From Amanita rubescens (Eukaryota > Basidiomycota > Agaricomycetes > Agaricales > Amanitaceae): a stretch of 38,310 bases of DNA. The stretch spans positions 1-38,310 of the forward strand of contig WION01000511.1 in the NCBI GenBank assembly GCA_015039365.1. The letters are read 5' to 3'. Shown here piece by piece: positions 11,673 through 21,892 of the stretch (position 1 is the first letter of the stretch; every line of letters starts with the position of its first letter). The notes beneath the pieces are model-generated. The model was not told the origin of the DNA, made no database searches, and saw only the letters and a program-made list of their open reading frames with translations. The translations under genes and the position numbers were made by a program.

Positions 11673-11684
11673 TCACGGACGCGC
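11673..11684 (+). promoter_or_regulatory. TCACGGACGCGC promoter word (MAU2)
   Basis: Identical to the 12-mer at 4535-4546 upstream of CCT3. Here it ends 25 bp before the MAU2 ATG. A second, partial word (GTCACGCACACGCGCC) follows immediately. Confidence 0.4.
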
Positions 11685-11709
11685 TTTGTAACGTCACGCA
11701 CACGCGCCC

Positions 11710-14553
11710 ATGCATACAACCAGCTCAGACAACAATCCGCGTCCTCTGAAACGCCAGCGAATCGAATCGCTTCAAGACACGGACAAAGACGCGTCTAATC
11801 TCAACCCTATACCATGTTCTACCTTGCTTCTTGCACTACCGTCTATTCTTATTCATCCTCCAATGCATCCACATCATCAAACTTCATTGCAATTGTCTTC
11901 GGCAGCGCTCAAGAAATGTTTGGAGCTCCCAGAAATAGAAGGAGATTTGGAATGTCGCGCTTGGACTGCGCTAGCAGAAATGGGGATTATAGCGGGAACC
12001 CAAGAACCTGGGACGGCAGAAGAGGTAGAGAAAGCGATCTCCAAAGCTGTAAGAGCATGTTGAAGTCTTTATTCGTCTCTCATTGACGCATATATCCAGC
12101 TTTTGATAGCGCAGAAGGTACATCGTGCCTTTCGGACGTGTGACGTTGCTGAGATTTGTGTAGCATCCCTCACTACGTCTCTACAAGCCGCACCTTTCAT
12201 TACTTTCCGCAAAGGTAGCGTACCATCACCAGAACAACCCGAAGCAGGCGGCACAAATAGTTCGACGCCTTCTGAGCACTTTGACTTCATCCGATCCTCC
12301 GCACGTCACATACACAGCCCATCTCGCCTTGATATTCTATAGCGAGATGGAAAGTTCCATGAAAATGCTTGATTCGGTACAAAACTTTCAAACGTTGGCA
12401 ACAAATAATGGGCACACCAACGTTGCCTTGCTAGCGCAAGTTATACGTTTGCGTATCCTGCTAGGCGAAGGTCTTTGGCCAATCATTGGCACGTCTTTAA
12501 ATGAAGCGGAAGAGGCGTTTCAAATAAAGTTTCCAGACTCGAGCGCGGCTTTACCCCTGGCAACAGAGGTGCCTGCAGCGGAGACTGCTTTGCGACTACA
12601 CGTATTGATCATGGGAATCATTTACTATACCTATGCTGGCGACACGGAGAATGCTTCGCTAAGGCTTTCTAGACTTCATGAACTCCTTGACAAAGGTGCC
12701 TTGACCATGTTGGGAGATTCCGGAGTAGTCGAAGTGAGTCCGCATATTAGGTTTATTTCCCTCGCGTGACACTGACACGCACTTTAAGTTTCCCTTGGCA
12801 GGGGAGCGGACTTTATATGTCCAGATGACGCATCCCCGGGCGTTGTACCTGCTTGCATTTCTTATTAGCAGTGTCTCGAAACGAAATCCTATTGGACGGA
12901 AACCAAAGCGGAAAGTATTTGCAACCGAAGGTCTTGCAATTGCTGAGCGCGAACTGAAAAAAGAAATATTGTGTTGGTTATACATCCTCCTTTATTGTCG
13001 ATATTAAAATGATTTTTCACAGTATCACAGTGGACATCTATTCACGATGCGAAAGACGCATATAGCAGAATACACAAGCTCAAAGCAGATATGTTGAGCG
13101 AGCTCGTGGCTGTGAGGGCGCTCTGTCACCGCATAGCTTTTATTGTGATTGACATATCATATGTATTAGAACTCAATTTGCAGGAACGAATTCGACAACG
13201 CCGAGAAAGTACGTGATTATCCCGCGGATCAAAGACCGAATCTGACTGTCTCCAACCAATCACAGCATTTGAATGCCTTAATTGCCTACGCACGAAGCAC
13301 CTCATTATTCCATATGTTTGCAGCACGAATAACACTACATCATGCACACCTTTCACATTCACTAGGACACACTGAGCGTGCATTGGACTGCTATAAGGTT
13401 GCCGCTCACTTGAGTCAATCCCGGACAAGAGCCGACAATCTCTATGGCTGTAAGGATTCCCGCCTGCGGACACCTAAGAAATGGGCGCCGTCGCCTACAC
13501 GGACTTCAAGAGTACCGAACCTATCACCAACTAGGCAGACGACAAATACGGTTAAGAAGCGTTCCAAATCAAAGGGGCGATTGGGCGGGATAACGGAAGA
13601 TGATAATGATGACGAGCCATATCCGGAAGACACGTGGGTCCATGCGTCGGCCCGTGCAGGCGAGATGTGGCTCCGTATCGGACTAATACGTCAGCGCGCG
13701 CGAAATCAGGGAGATAACGAAGATAGCCCAAGATTAGCCCAAGAGGAAATAGGAGCACTTGCGGCTGAAGGCGAGGCCGTCGCCCTACAATGTGAAGGGC
13801 TTGGAGGGACATTGAGAGCCATCGGCGAGGTTTTGAAAGCATGTCTTTCAAATGAAGTCCTGAAATCCAAGTACGTCTTGACCCATTTGTGCTAGCGTTT
13901 TTCTTAAATTTGGCCCGCTGATAGGGCCCACCTACGAACTGCTCTCGACGTCGCTTCATCATCCCAAGACAATCACCTCCGAGCGCTCATCATTGCGCTG
14001 ATTTCATCGCATTACTTCCACACAGCGCGGAACCATGCAGAAAATATGCTGCTGACGTGTGAGCAGCTAGCGGCCGGCATGGGTGCACAGTCGCGTCCAT
14101 CGACCAACGACAATAATAGCACGGGAAAGCCACCACTTACAACGTCTGACAAGGTCAATATGAGTCAGAAAGGACCCGAACAAGGATGCTTTTAGCACCA
14201 CCAAGCCTAGAAGCAAGCGGAAGGCGAGCGAGGTTGAACCAGATGAGAATAGCATGCCGTCGGCGCGGCCTTTGAAGGAGAAATCAAATGACAGCGATTC
14301 CCGCTCGCAAGTGGCTGACGCCATTGGAAATGCACAGCTGAGGTTATGGATTGGGAAACGATTTTTGGGCCAGTCGCTGTCTGCGCGCTTGTTTATCATT
14401 ATTTGGCTGATGTTCGTTTTTTTCTTTTCAGAGCTCAGCAAGTGGGCGGGCAACGAGGAGAAAGTGAAGATGCATGAAGCGACTGTTCAGAAGTTTAAGG
14501 AGGCAGTGCGAAGTATTGAACAGCTCGGAACTGGTGTCATTAATGTTGGCTAA
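11710..14553 (+). CDS. MAU2: MAU2/SCC4-type cohesin loading factor
   Basis: Ten exons: 11710-12048, 12100-12117 (18 bp), 12164-12733, 12789-12972, 13023-13111, 13170-13208, 13266-13870, 13925-14153, 14206-14368 and 14432-14553. They give about 785 aa. The protein is an all-helical, TPR-like repeat partner of SCC2/NIPBL that loads cohesin onto chromosomes in the nucleus. Support comes from family-like blocks: THPRALYLLAFL with GRKPKRKVF, KLKADMLSELVA followed by RNEFDNAEK, and ITLHHAHLSHSLGHTERAL followed by YKVAAHLSQ. Near the end comes GNAQLRLWIGKRFL. The last junction has no GT donor in the right phase. The best fit is a GC-AG intron (GCCAGT at 14369), although reading through is also in frame. 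The exon 4 donor (GTTGGT) is also unusual. An acidic/basic linker near 13530-13620 is low complexity. Confidence 0.82.
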
Positions 14554-15233
14554 AAATGATATGTAGTATTCGTCGACCGAGCTGCGTGAATTCAACGAAT
14601 AACGTTGCGCGTTGCCTCACGATTTGCCAGCCGCCTTGGGAATGAGGAGGTCGAACTAGTTTTCGTAGTTTCAGGCGGCCAGTCGCAGTTGACCCTAGGC
14701 TGTCACGATGACATCACCATTACATAGCGATGCTGAAGCGTTCCTCACCCGCTAGTCATGGCAAATCTGTCAGCGACGAAGATTCGTGTCTACGCCCAGT
14801 TCATCTCTAACCATCAACCCAAACACCCTCAATTCTGACATTAGCGATTGACACCTACTACATCCTGGTTGTATTGTCTAATGCACGCAGTGAATTGTTG
14901 TTGAATTTATGATCTTGCCTGCCTCTGCGCTTCCTGGTACACAATATACGAGCGTTGTTGAATGATCAAGCCGAGTTGTTCAATTTCTTGCTTTCGGGTT
15001 GATCAAGCAGCCCTTTGAGAATTGGAATCTTGCTCGAAGTGAAGTCTAGTACATTCGTCTGATCATTATCGTCTGCAAAATACGTTGGGCACATTTGTTT
15101 AGCTCTACAATTAGCGCCGTGAATAAACCTATATCAAATGGAAACAAAAAGCATGCATCGCGTTCCTACGAACGGTCAGATTAGACAAAAATTGTACGGG
15201 AAGCATAGAGTTTCGTAAAGGCAGAGCGTGCAA
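14554..15233. other. Intergenic, no gene seen
   Basis: Lies between two convergent genes, MAU2 and DUF6534 copy B. The right part (about 15090-15120) resembles 8387-8415 downstream of copy A, so the duplication extends into the 3' flank. No open frame has support. Confidence 0.5.
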
Positions 15234-17204
15234 TCATACAGCTGAACTGGGGGCGATGGCAGTGGAGCCTTTACCGGCACCGCTGATGAACTTCACGGTC
15301 GTAGGTGGATCATCGTGCAGCACGTCCTTTTCCACATTAATTTTAACACGCTCTGGTGGGATTACTGATGAATGGTCCTCTTTCTGTTGCGGCTGCATGA
15401 AAGAAAAGCATAAGTAGTCGCTCCTCTAGATTTGTTGCAGCAAGATACGTACGTAATGAGGGCCACGACTGTCAATTCCCGTACTTGTACTTGCCAGTGT
15501 TCCTCTAACCCCGTCGCTGGTTGAACGGGCATGAGTTTGGCGCAATTTAAGACGCGCATTTAACCTAGAACATCGTCATGAATGATCACACCAATATGTA
15601 AATAGAACTTACGATGCCATGAGTGAATTGGCATAGACTTGTAACTATCAATATCGCGACGAATCTACTACCAATGCTGGCTTACGTTTTGAAATGATAA
15701 AGTGAAGCCCTAGAAAGATCAAGTTGTCGGTGACCGCAAGCCACTTTTTTCACCAGTTAGCACATGCAAAGCGGCGTTCGCGAAAATGCACATACAAAAA
15801 CCATAGCAACGATTGTTGCAGCACTATACTTAATTGTAAGGAATGTTGACCGAGAGGCGAACAAGGCGTACCCGGTTAAAGACCCGATTTCAAAAGTGTA
15901 CAAAATAAGTGAATCGATGACGCTGTTGAGACTTGTGAAAAACTTTCATCAATATCTTAGCACGGTACAGAATAAACATGGTTCAAACCTTAACGACTTG
16001 GAACGGCTCATGTATAATAAGGTGAACAAGGTTATCGTGATGATGATGTCCACAACCGCCGAAATGGCGAGGCCAAGGGAAAAGAGCCACTATATCCAAA
16101 GATCTGTCAGCAGTTTGAAGTATGGTTCGATTCCAAACGTACCGCGTATCGGCTCCTAAAAGCGGGGAGTGTGTTGAAGCGGATCCTAGTTGAATGTCAT
16201 ATGTGTTCAGCGGATGAGCAGTGCTCTTAACATGTCTCTCACATCTCTGCGCTGGTCGCTATAAAACGCATCGTAAAATCAGCAGGATACTTGGTTCTAT
16301 CCGCATTTGACATACCACAAGCAGAGCCTGCGAAAATGAATTTGGTATGCGAGCAAAAAAACAATCATGAAAAATTACGAACCAACACGAAACATCGCCA
16401 GCACTACCTGGACGCTCATTTTACGAACGGTCACCAATGGGGAATGCGACTTGACTTACAATCGGTACGCAGACCCAGACATTGCCTTTGCTAACTGCAC
16501 GAAGTATGAGATCTCGACATGAATGCTTTGTAAATCATGACATACGTTGATAGATGCGTTGTATATAATGACTAGTGGTCATAGAGGCGATAAGCACGCC
16601 AGTGTGTAAGCGCTGATGGTATATGACCCACAAATAAACGAGAAGGGTAAGAACCGCGGTGAAGATGATCGTCAACTATCCCGGGACGTTTCGTCACCAC
16701 GTCAAGTTCGTCTATAGTATAAATGCGACGTACTGCAATGCACCTAGGGGTTAAACTAAGATGAATGCAATCCATCGAACCAGTGGTGCTCACAAGGGAA
16801 TCGTCGTGATTTTGCTTGTATCCCCGAAGTACTGGATCAGGAAAATCCAAGCTCCGTACCATATGAGTGCCGTATGTGAGATGTCGAGAGCCCTGAGAGG
16901 ACATTGAAGACATTGCGACTTGAAAAATTTCTGACCTACCATATGGCAGTGACCTGCATCAATGTTAGCGATAGTAGCAATCAAAGCCTGTTAACATACG
17001 AGTCCCTTTGTAAATGAATTGTCTTCAGGAAACAATTTGAGATAGACGATCGTTTGCACAGTCGTCCCACCAGATAGGCTATTTTGTATATTAATGCTCT
17101 AATGGAACCTCCATTGAATATGAAATCACGCACAAGGAAGCGAACACAGTACCCAGTAGCAGCGCTCCGTAAGTCTTTGGAATATCCACGCTCGTACCAC
17201 TCAT
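15234..17204 (-). CDS. DUF6534-family multi-pass membrane protein, copy B
   Basis: Paralogue of the gene at 8556-10482, in the same orientation. It too reads as 19 exons, in frame throughout, giving 338 aa. It starts MSGTSVDIPKTYGALL, ends before the stop at 15234-15236, and keeps every intron position of copy A. Seventeen of the 19 exon lengths can be matched to copy A or differ by whole codons. Conserved blocks include SGGTTVQTIVYLKLFPED, ALDISHTALIW, SVIDSLILYTFEIGSLTG and FLGLHFIISKLYANSL-ASLN. The hydrophilic C-terminal tail has diverged most in sequence and length. The tail's PQQKED and ERV-INVEKD segments still align with SQQKGD and ERV-VNVEKN-like segments in copy A. Both copies look intact. 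Function is unknown; plasma- or endomembrane location is inferred from the hydrophobic segments. Confidence 0.84.
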
Positions 17205-18279
17205 TTTCGAAGCTTCTTCACAGGGTCTTCAAAGGCACGCGGGGGATGCAACGAGTAAAGATGATATAGCTTCGACCTTTAAGGGTGATTAGGGCTAGTT
17301 GGATGAGATTATATCGATTCTAGTTACCGGTGTAGTTTGCGGGAACGGGAAACTACCCTAGCAGGTGTGTTTCCCGTCTTAAAAACTATTGCGACGATCG
17401 TCCTCGCGTCGTCCTCGCGTTCTCCTCGCGTCTTTGCGTGTCTTCCCATCAGAAATGCCGTTTTAAGCACTAGCATATAAAGCGCCTGTCGTATTGGCGT
17501 GATGCTGATACATGAAAGAGAACAGATGTGGGAAAATTCAAGCGCTCCACCCCTTGTCGGACTCACCGACGGCGCTCGATTGAAATTGACCGACGCGCTC
17601 ACGCTCACAATGGTGTGCTCCCTTTCCTGCTACCCATTACGATACGCTACTATAGCAGGAATACAGAGCACTTCTATTTGTGTGGGTTAACTAGGTGTAT
17701 AATAATTCATCAGGCGGCCGCCGGCGCCCTGCGAAGAAATGCTTCTTTCACCCTAGCCCAACACGAGGGGGCAGAACAGTGGGGCTAGCGTACATTAGCT
17801 GACCCTCACTCATGCGGCTAGAGTTACCGAACATGGGATATCCATGCCGTGATCATGGAGCCGTGACTCCGAAGCCTAAATAAAGAGTGAAGGACCTACC
17901 TTACACGATATTTTGGTGCGTCTGTAAATCTCCCCTGTCGCTTTCACGAATCAATTCTCTCCTATCACGTTGACTAAGAGTAAGGAGGACATGAATTCGA
18001 TTAAGCTGTCGGACCATTGCCAAGAGGGGAAGCGAATAATAACCGAATTGTTCTTCCAAATGTCATCACGCCGCAGTGATGTACCCTGCCTAAATTTAGG
18101 TACGCCACGAGCCGTTAATCGGTTTCCCGCCGTCCACTAGCAAGTGTGGCCGTTGAAGTAGCAGGTATTCCCAAACGTGGTGGGATTGCAACATACCCTG
18201 GACTGGTACGAACCCTGCTCCACCCGTTTGGAAAAGTCGTTCTTCCGGACATGTAAGAACTTCTCTTGATGTCGACATG
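17205..18279. other. Intergenic region with a short GC-rich tandem repeat
   Basis: Holds the promoter of DUF6534 copy B (TATATCAT box at 17261-17268) and then about 1 kb without a supported gene. A 94-codon minus frame (17608-17324) and a 60-codon minus frame (18278-18096) lack family or splice support. Confidence 0.45.
17401..17431. repeat. Three copies of TCCTCGCGT, 11-bp period
   Basis: Exact copies at 17401-17409, 17412-17420 and 17423-17431 are spaced 11 bp apart, close to one DNA helical turn. A related TCTTTGCGT follows. It may be a simple tandem repeat or a clustered protein-binding site. Confidence 0.7.
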
Positions 18280-18790
18280 TTCGAATCACTTTATTTAATA
18301 GAATCTCGTCCTTCCGGCTATAATGGGAACTATGAAGGTGTCAAGATGCCGAGTATGTAGAAAAGTTATCCCATGCGGAGGGCGGCCGGGTCGCTGCCGC
18401 CCATTACTATTTAAATGAACCATTAGAACAACAAGACCCATTCTCGAATCTAATCCAAGCACAAGGGCAGTCTCGATTCACGATTGTCCGTATATCTATC
18501 GGTCAGGGCCAAGAGATGAGCCACCAAAGCGAAACGTCCAACCTTCCCGCTCAATTTATGCAAATTGCCGGGGTGACGGAGCGCAAGTGGTACGGAGTTG
18601 AAGGTGGGTCTCTGGGGAATCGTAAGGTGGTTATCAAGTTGGCAAGTCGGTAAGTGATATGATTGTCAAGCTTTCATCATGGTCGCGTTCTTACTCCCTC
18701 GCAGGTGATCGCTCTTTATCCAAATGAGGTCGCGCGAGGGCAACACAGCCAACGGGTATTCAACAAGGAAAGGTTGAAGCAACGATCCAG
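18279..18790 (+). pseudogene. Decayed protein-coding sequence
   Basis: An ATG at about 18280 starts MFESLYLIESRPSGYNGN and runs into a stop after about 27 codons. Another frame then carries about 100 codons of protein-like sequence (including SRFTIVRISIGQGQE and WYGVEGGSLGNRKVV) to a stop near 18650. A good GTAAGT...CTCGCAG intron (about 18650-18706) follows, but the exon beyond it is in a third phase (VIALYPNEVARGQ...). Frame changes at each step suggest a gene inactivated by small indels. No family is recognised; an unusual exon structure cannot be excluded. Confidence 0.3.
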
Positions 18791-19052
18791 GAATTAAGGG
18801 AACCGATGTGCTGAATTTAAGAAAAAAAACTGATATCATTAATGGCTAAACGCCCAGCATTCTATTTCCGAATTTTCATACAATGGAAGTTGTCCGACTA
18901 GGAAAGGATGGAGTCTAACTCCTTCAATGATCCGTCCGTGAAAAGTCCCCTAAGTATACCCCTGCAATGACGTAAATTCTGCTCACTTCGAGTGGTTCTC
19001 ACGTCGACCCTGACACACCTTAAATCGTATACGTTCTTGTTTCCCATCCACA

Positions 19053-19437
19053 ATGTCTTCGTTGACCTACAACAGTGCAATGATTCCTGAAGGTAAGCAA
19101 TATACCATGATGTCAATCTGATGAAAACCATTGATGTGTAATAAGATGGCGTAACTCCGGTACCTGAACCGTCGCCGCCATCGACTCGGGCACATGTTAG
19201 ATCGGCAGAGGGCAGAAAAAAGCATAATAAAAATGCTAAACTTCGATGGAAAAGGAAAAAGCAGGCAGAGAAAGAAGCGAAGATGAAAGAAAAAGAGGCC
19301 CTCAATTCGTCATCTAAACGACGTCGGCGTCGAAAGCGATCAGGTAAGTAACATGTGTAATAATGGGATCCGAAATTAACACAGTTTTAGGCAAAAACAC
19401 GACAGGGCCTGACTCGGAGACCACCCCTCACGATTAG
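19053..19437 (+). CDS. Small highly basic protein, three exons
   Basis: Exons 19053-19092, 19146-19343 and 19391-19437 are joined by a 53-bp intron (GTAAGC...ATAAG) and a 47-bp intron (GTAAGT...TTTTAG), both in phase 1. The product is 94 aa. After an acidic/neutral start (MSSLTYNSAMIPEDG) it has a long Lys/Arg/Glu stretch predicted to be helical (KLRWKRKKQAEKEAKMKEKE), then SSKRRRRRKRSGK, a strong nuclear-localisation-like cluster, and a polar end. No domain is recognised. The two clean introns argue that it is a real gene; a nuclear or nucleic-acid-binding role is inference from composition. Confidence 0.5.
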
Positions 19438-19740
19438 CAAATTCCGTTATATACTACAATGCCTACGCGATTCAGGGTAAAGCCAGCCACTGAAATGTTA
19501 CGCTAATATAACAAATAAATAATAAGTCCTTGGGCTGCTGAAGCAGCACCATTCGTCGATTCGTTTCCGGGTATAAAATCGCGCTTTCTAGCTCGTTAAG
19601 GAATGGAAGGTAGAGAATCGATAAGTATTGGTAAAAGTCCTCGAAGCATGAGGAATGAATTTAAATAGCAAAACTCGGAAGCGAAAGCAAAGTCAAAAAA
19701 TAAATAAGGAAACAGAAGACGTCCATGGCAAGTCCGTATA
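19438..19740. other. Short intergenic stretch
   Basis: AT-rich, with several AATAA-type words near 19508-19520 and 19690-19705 that could serve the flanking convergent genes as 3' ends. Nothing else is seen. Confidence 0.5.
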
Positions 19741-20761
19741 TCAAAACCCACCCAGACATCCGTCCAGCGAATGATCGCTTATGCTCGTGTCACCCGAGCT
19801 CTTGTGGGCGTTTATGCCATTGTTGGCATCCAAGTTCCATCGAGCGTATCCATCAACGGAACGTGATCGCGTTGGTGGGAGCTTGCGTCTCCAACCGCGA
19901 GGAGCACCCCCACATGAGTTCGTGCTTCGCTTCTTCCTCAGACGCGACGCGACAGACTGGAGTGGATATGAGCATGGGTATGGCAGAAGTGTGAGGGTCA
20001 TCCGCGTAGTAGGTGATGGTGGTTGTACAAAGGGATCGTGATTCGAGGAAGGGGCAGATATTTCTTGGGTATATGAAGACTCGTCTGGCTCTGACTCGGA
20101 TTCGGAAGACGATGACCACGAGGAAGATGAGCATGGAGAATCAGACCGACGCGCTTATATTGACAATTGAGTCAGTATGGTGATAATGCCCTGTGGGGAA
20201 CAGCCACTCACTGTGGGCCTCGCGGTCATCATCAACGTTTCCTTCGTCTTCCTCCTGGCCGGAGCGCACCACGGTACGCCGGCACGCTTCGAAAGCTCGT
20301 GGGTCAAAGTAACCATCGATATCACCATCTTTCATCTTGACAGGTTGAATCATTGAGCTTGGTCTTCGTCCTGGGCCAGGAGTACAAACCGTCTGACTCC
20401 GAATCGCGCCATTTCTGCCGCCAGCCTCGTAGACTCTACATCCTCTGGCAGGTAGCTCGCATTGGTTTGGTGAAACCTCAATCGGCGCACGATCGTATGT
20501 ACTTGATGAATGCGTGATTCCCGGCCTGACAAGACGTGGTGTAGGCGGGAAATGAACGTGTGGCGAGTGCTCGAGGAAGAGAAACTGTGCTTGGGTGCAC
20601 GACGAAAAAGGTAGAGGGAGGGGGCCAGGTTTGGCCTTGGCAGGCGGTAAGCGGCGGATGTCGTCGGGTGAACCCGATGTTGATTCAGAAGGTTCGATGG
20701 GTTCGGATACGATGCTTTCGGAGGTGCTGGGGTCAAGTTTGAGGATAGGACGAGGTCCCAT
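19741..20761 (-). CDS. Basidiomycete-type protein with SPHVHFPP motif (short paralogue)
   Basis: Two exons, 20761-20212 and 20153-19741, joined by a 58-bp intron (GTGAGT...ATAAG) in phase 1; 320 aa. It begins MGPRPILKLDPSTSES. It contains SPHVHFPPTPRLV, then SSSTYDRAPIEVSPN and LPARGCRVY, followed by a Ser/Glu/Asp-rich patch and a basic patch. It ends in the DHSLDGCLGGF type of C-terminus. The SPHVHFPP...YDR-P--VSPN block also occurs in the 476-aa gene at 25983-27413. The protein looks largely disordered. The family seems lineage-specific and its function is unknown. The start at 20761 was chosen over the longer frame from 20893 because the upstream residues look non-coding. Confidence 0.65.
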
Positions 20762-21892
20762 GTCGACTTGAAGCCTGAGCGCTGAGCGGCGAGAGTGATT
20801 GAGAAGAAGAACCGGCGGAGTGCGTAGGCCAAAGTCACGTAGAAGAACGAGTCGAGTCAGAAATTGAATTGATTGAGCCTGAGTATACAACAATTAGCGC
20901 TTATTGGAGAGGCAAAGAGGGGAATGAAACTGACCTGTGCTGAGAACAATTGAGGGCCACTGCTGGCCACACCCGAACCAGATCCTGTAGATGTAATGGT
21001 CACACGGCCAAAATGCAATGACCGCGTTGCTTTCGTGTTTCCCTGAGTTCCCTAGGCCCGCTTGGGTAAATAAATGATAAAGTAGTCGATGGAAGTGGAG
21101 CTCTGATGAATACTTTATACGTTAGCTCATAGCATACAAAGCAAGAGATGCGCGGACATCATTAACCGATGACAAATCGTTACGTCACACCGATGGAAGC
21201 GACAACTTCTAGTTTCAGCGATGCACCGGAATCTCAATTTGCGCCGGTTGAAGCGGCTCGGAATGTTGCCTATGTTGCTCCAAGTTTGTCCGCATCGTTC
21301 TCATCCATGTCGACTAATACGAGTACTGGGCACGCTCCCATTCCAATCCCTTTCGTAAAGTCTCGGGCGCACACGAACAGCCTCAAATTCGAGAAACTTT
21401 GCGCCGAGCATTCTTGTTGAGAATTTTTGCTGAGCGAGGGATCCGTTGCTCACTTGAGGGCAACCCCTAGACAGCGAATAGTGGGGAAGGCAGCTCAAGA
21501 TGCTTGGACGCAATGTCATAGCCAAAAGAGTCGCCGCGCAGCTCACGCTCCCAATCATATGCGCAGAGGTGACGTCGACTCGATCCGAGCGATAAAGGCA
21601 AACAGTTGACTATAATTGTTACTTGTACTCAATTAATAATTACCATAAACAGAGTTGCGCGAGAGAATACGACAATGACAGAACAAGGTCACAAAGAATT
21701 CTGGGACCTCGACTGTCCATCACGAGTTCCTTTCCAGGCGTTCCGATTATGAGACATTACTTTTTTTTGCCAAGCCGGAGGCTCTGGGAACTTAAACAAG
21801 GAATTTAAAAAATTAAAATGTACCATTTCTACTTATATTTCTTCTTTGGAAAATCTTCAGATAAGGACATCATCCTCGTCTTCATCTCCCAC
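20762..21892. other. Gene-poor stretch before the NTPase gene
   Basis: One plus frame at 21169-21420 (83 codons, Ser/Ala/Thr-rich) could be a small gene, but it has no splice or family support. A 33-bp segment at 21365-21397 recurs at 24783-24818 on the far side of the NTPase gene. The rest is unassigned. Confidence 0.35.
21365..21397 (+). repeat. Left copy of a short dispersed direct repeat
   Basis: Contains GCACACGAACAGCC followed by CAAATTCGAGAAAC. The same words, with a few changes and a 2-3 bp insertion, occur at 24783-24818 in the same orientation. In one frame both copies read AHEQP-QIRETL, so they could be relics of one coding sequence. Confidence 0.5.

Noticed and set aside
16118..16136. 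GGTTCGATTCC, resembling a tRNA T-arm
   Set aside because: No acceptor stem or anticodon arm can be drawn around it, and it falls in an intron of DUF6534 copy B.
20350..20838. 162-codon minus-strand ORF
   Set aside because: Overlaps the SPHVHFPP-motif gene in another frame; only the other frame has the shared motif and a consistent intron.
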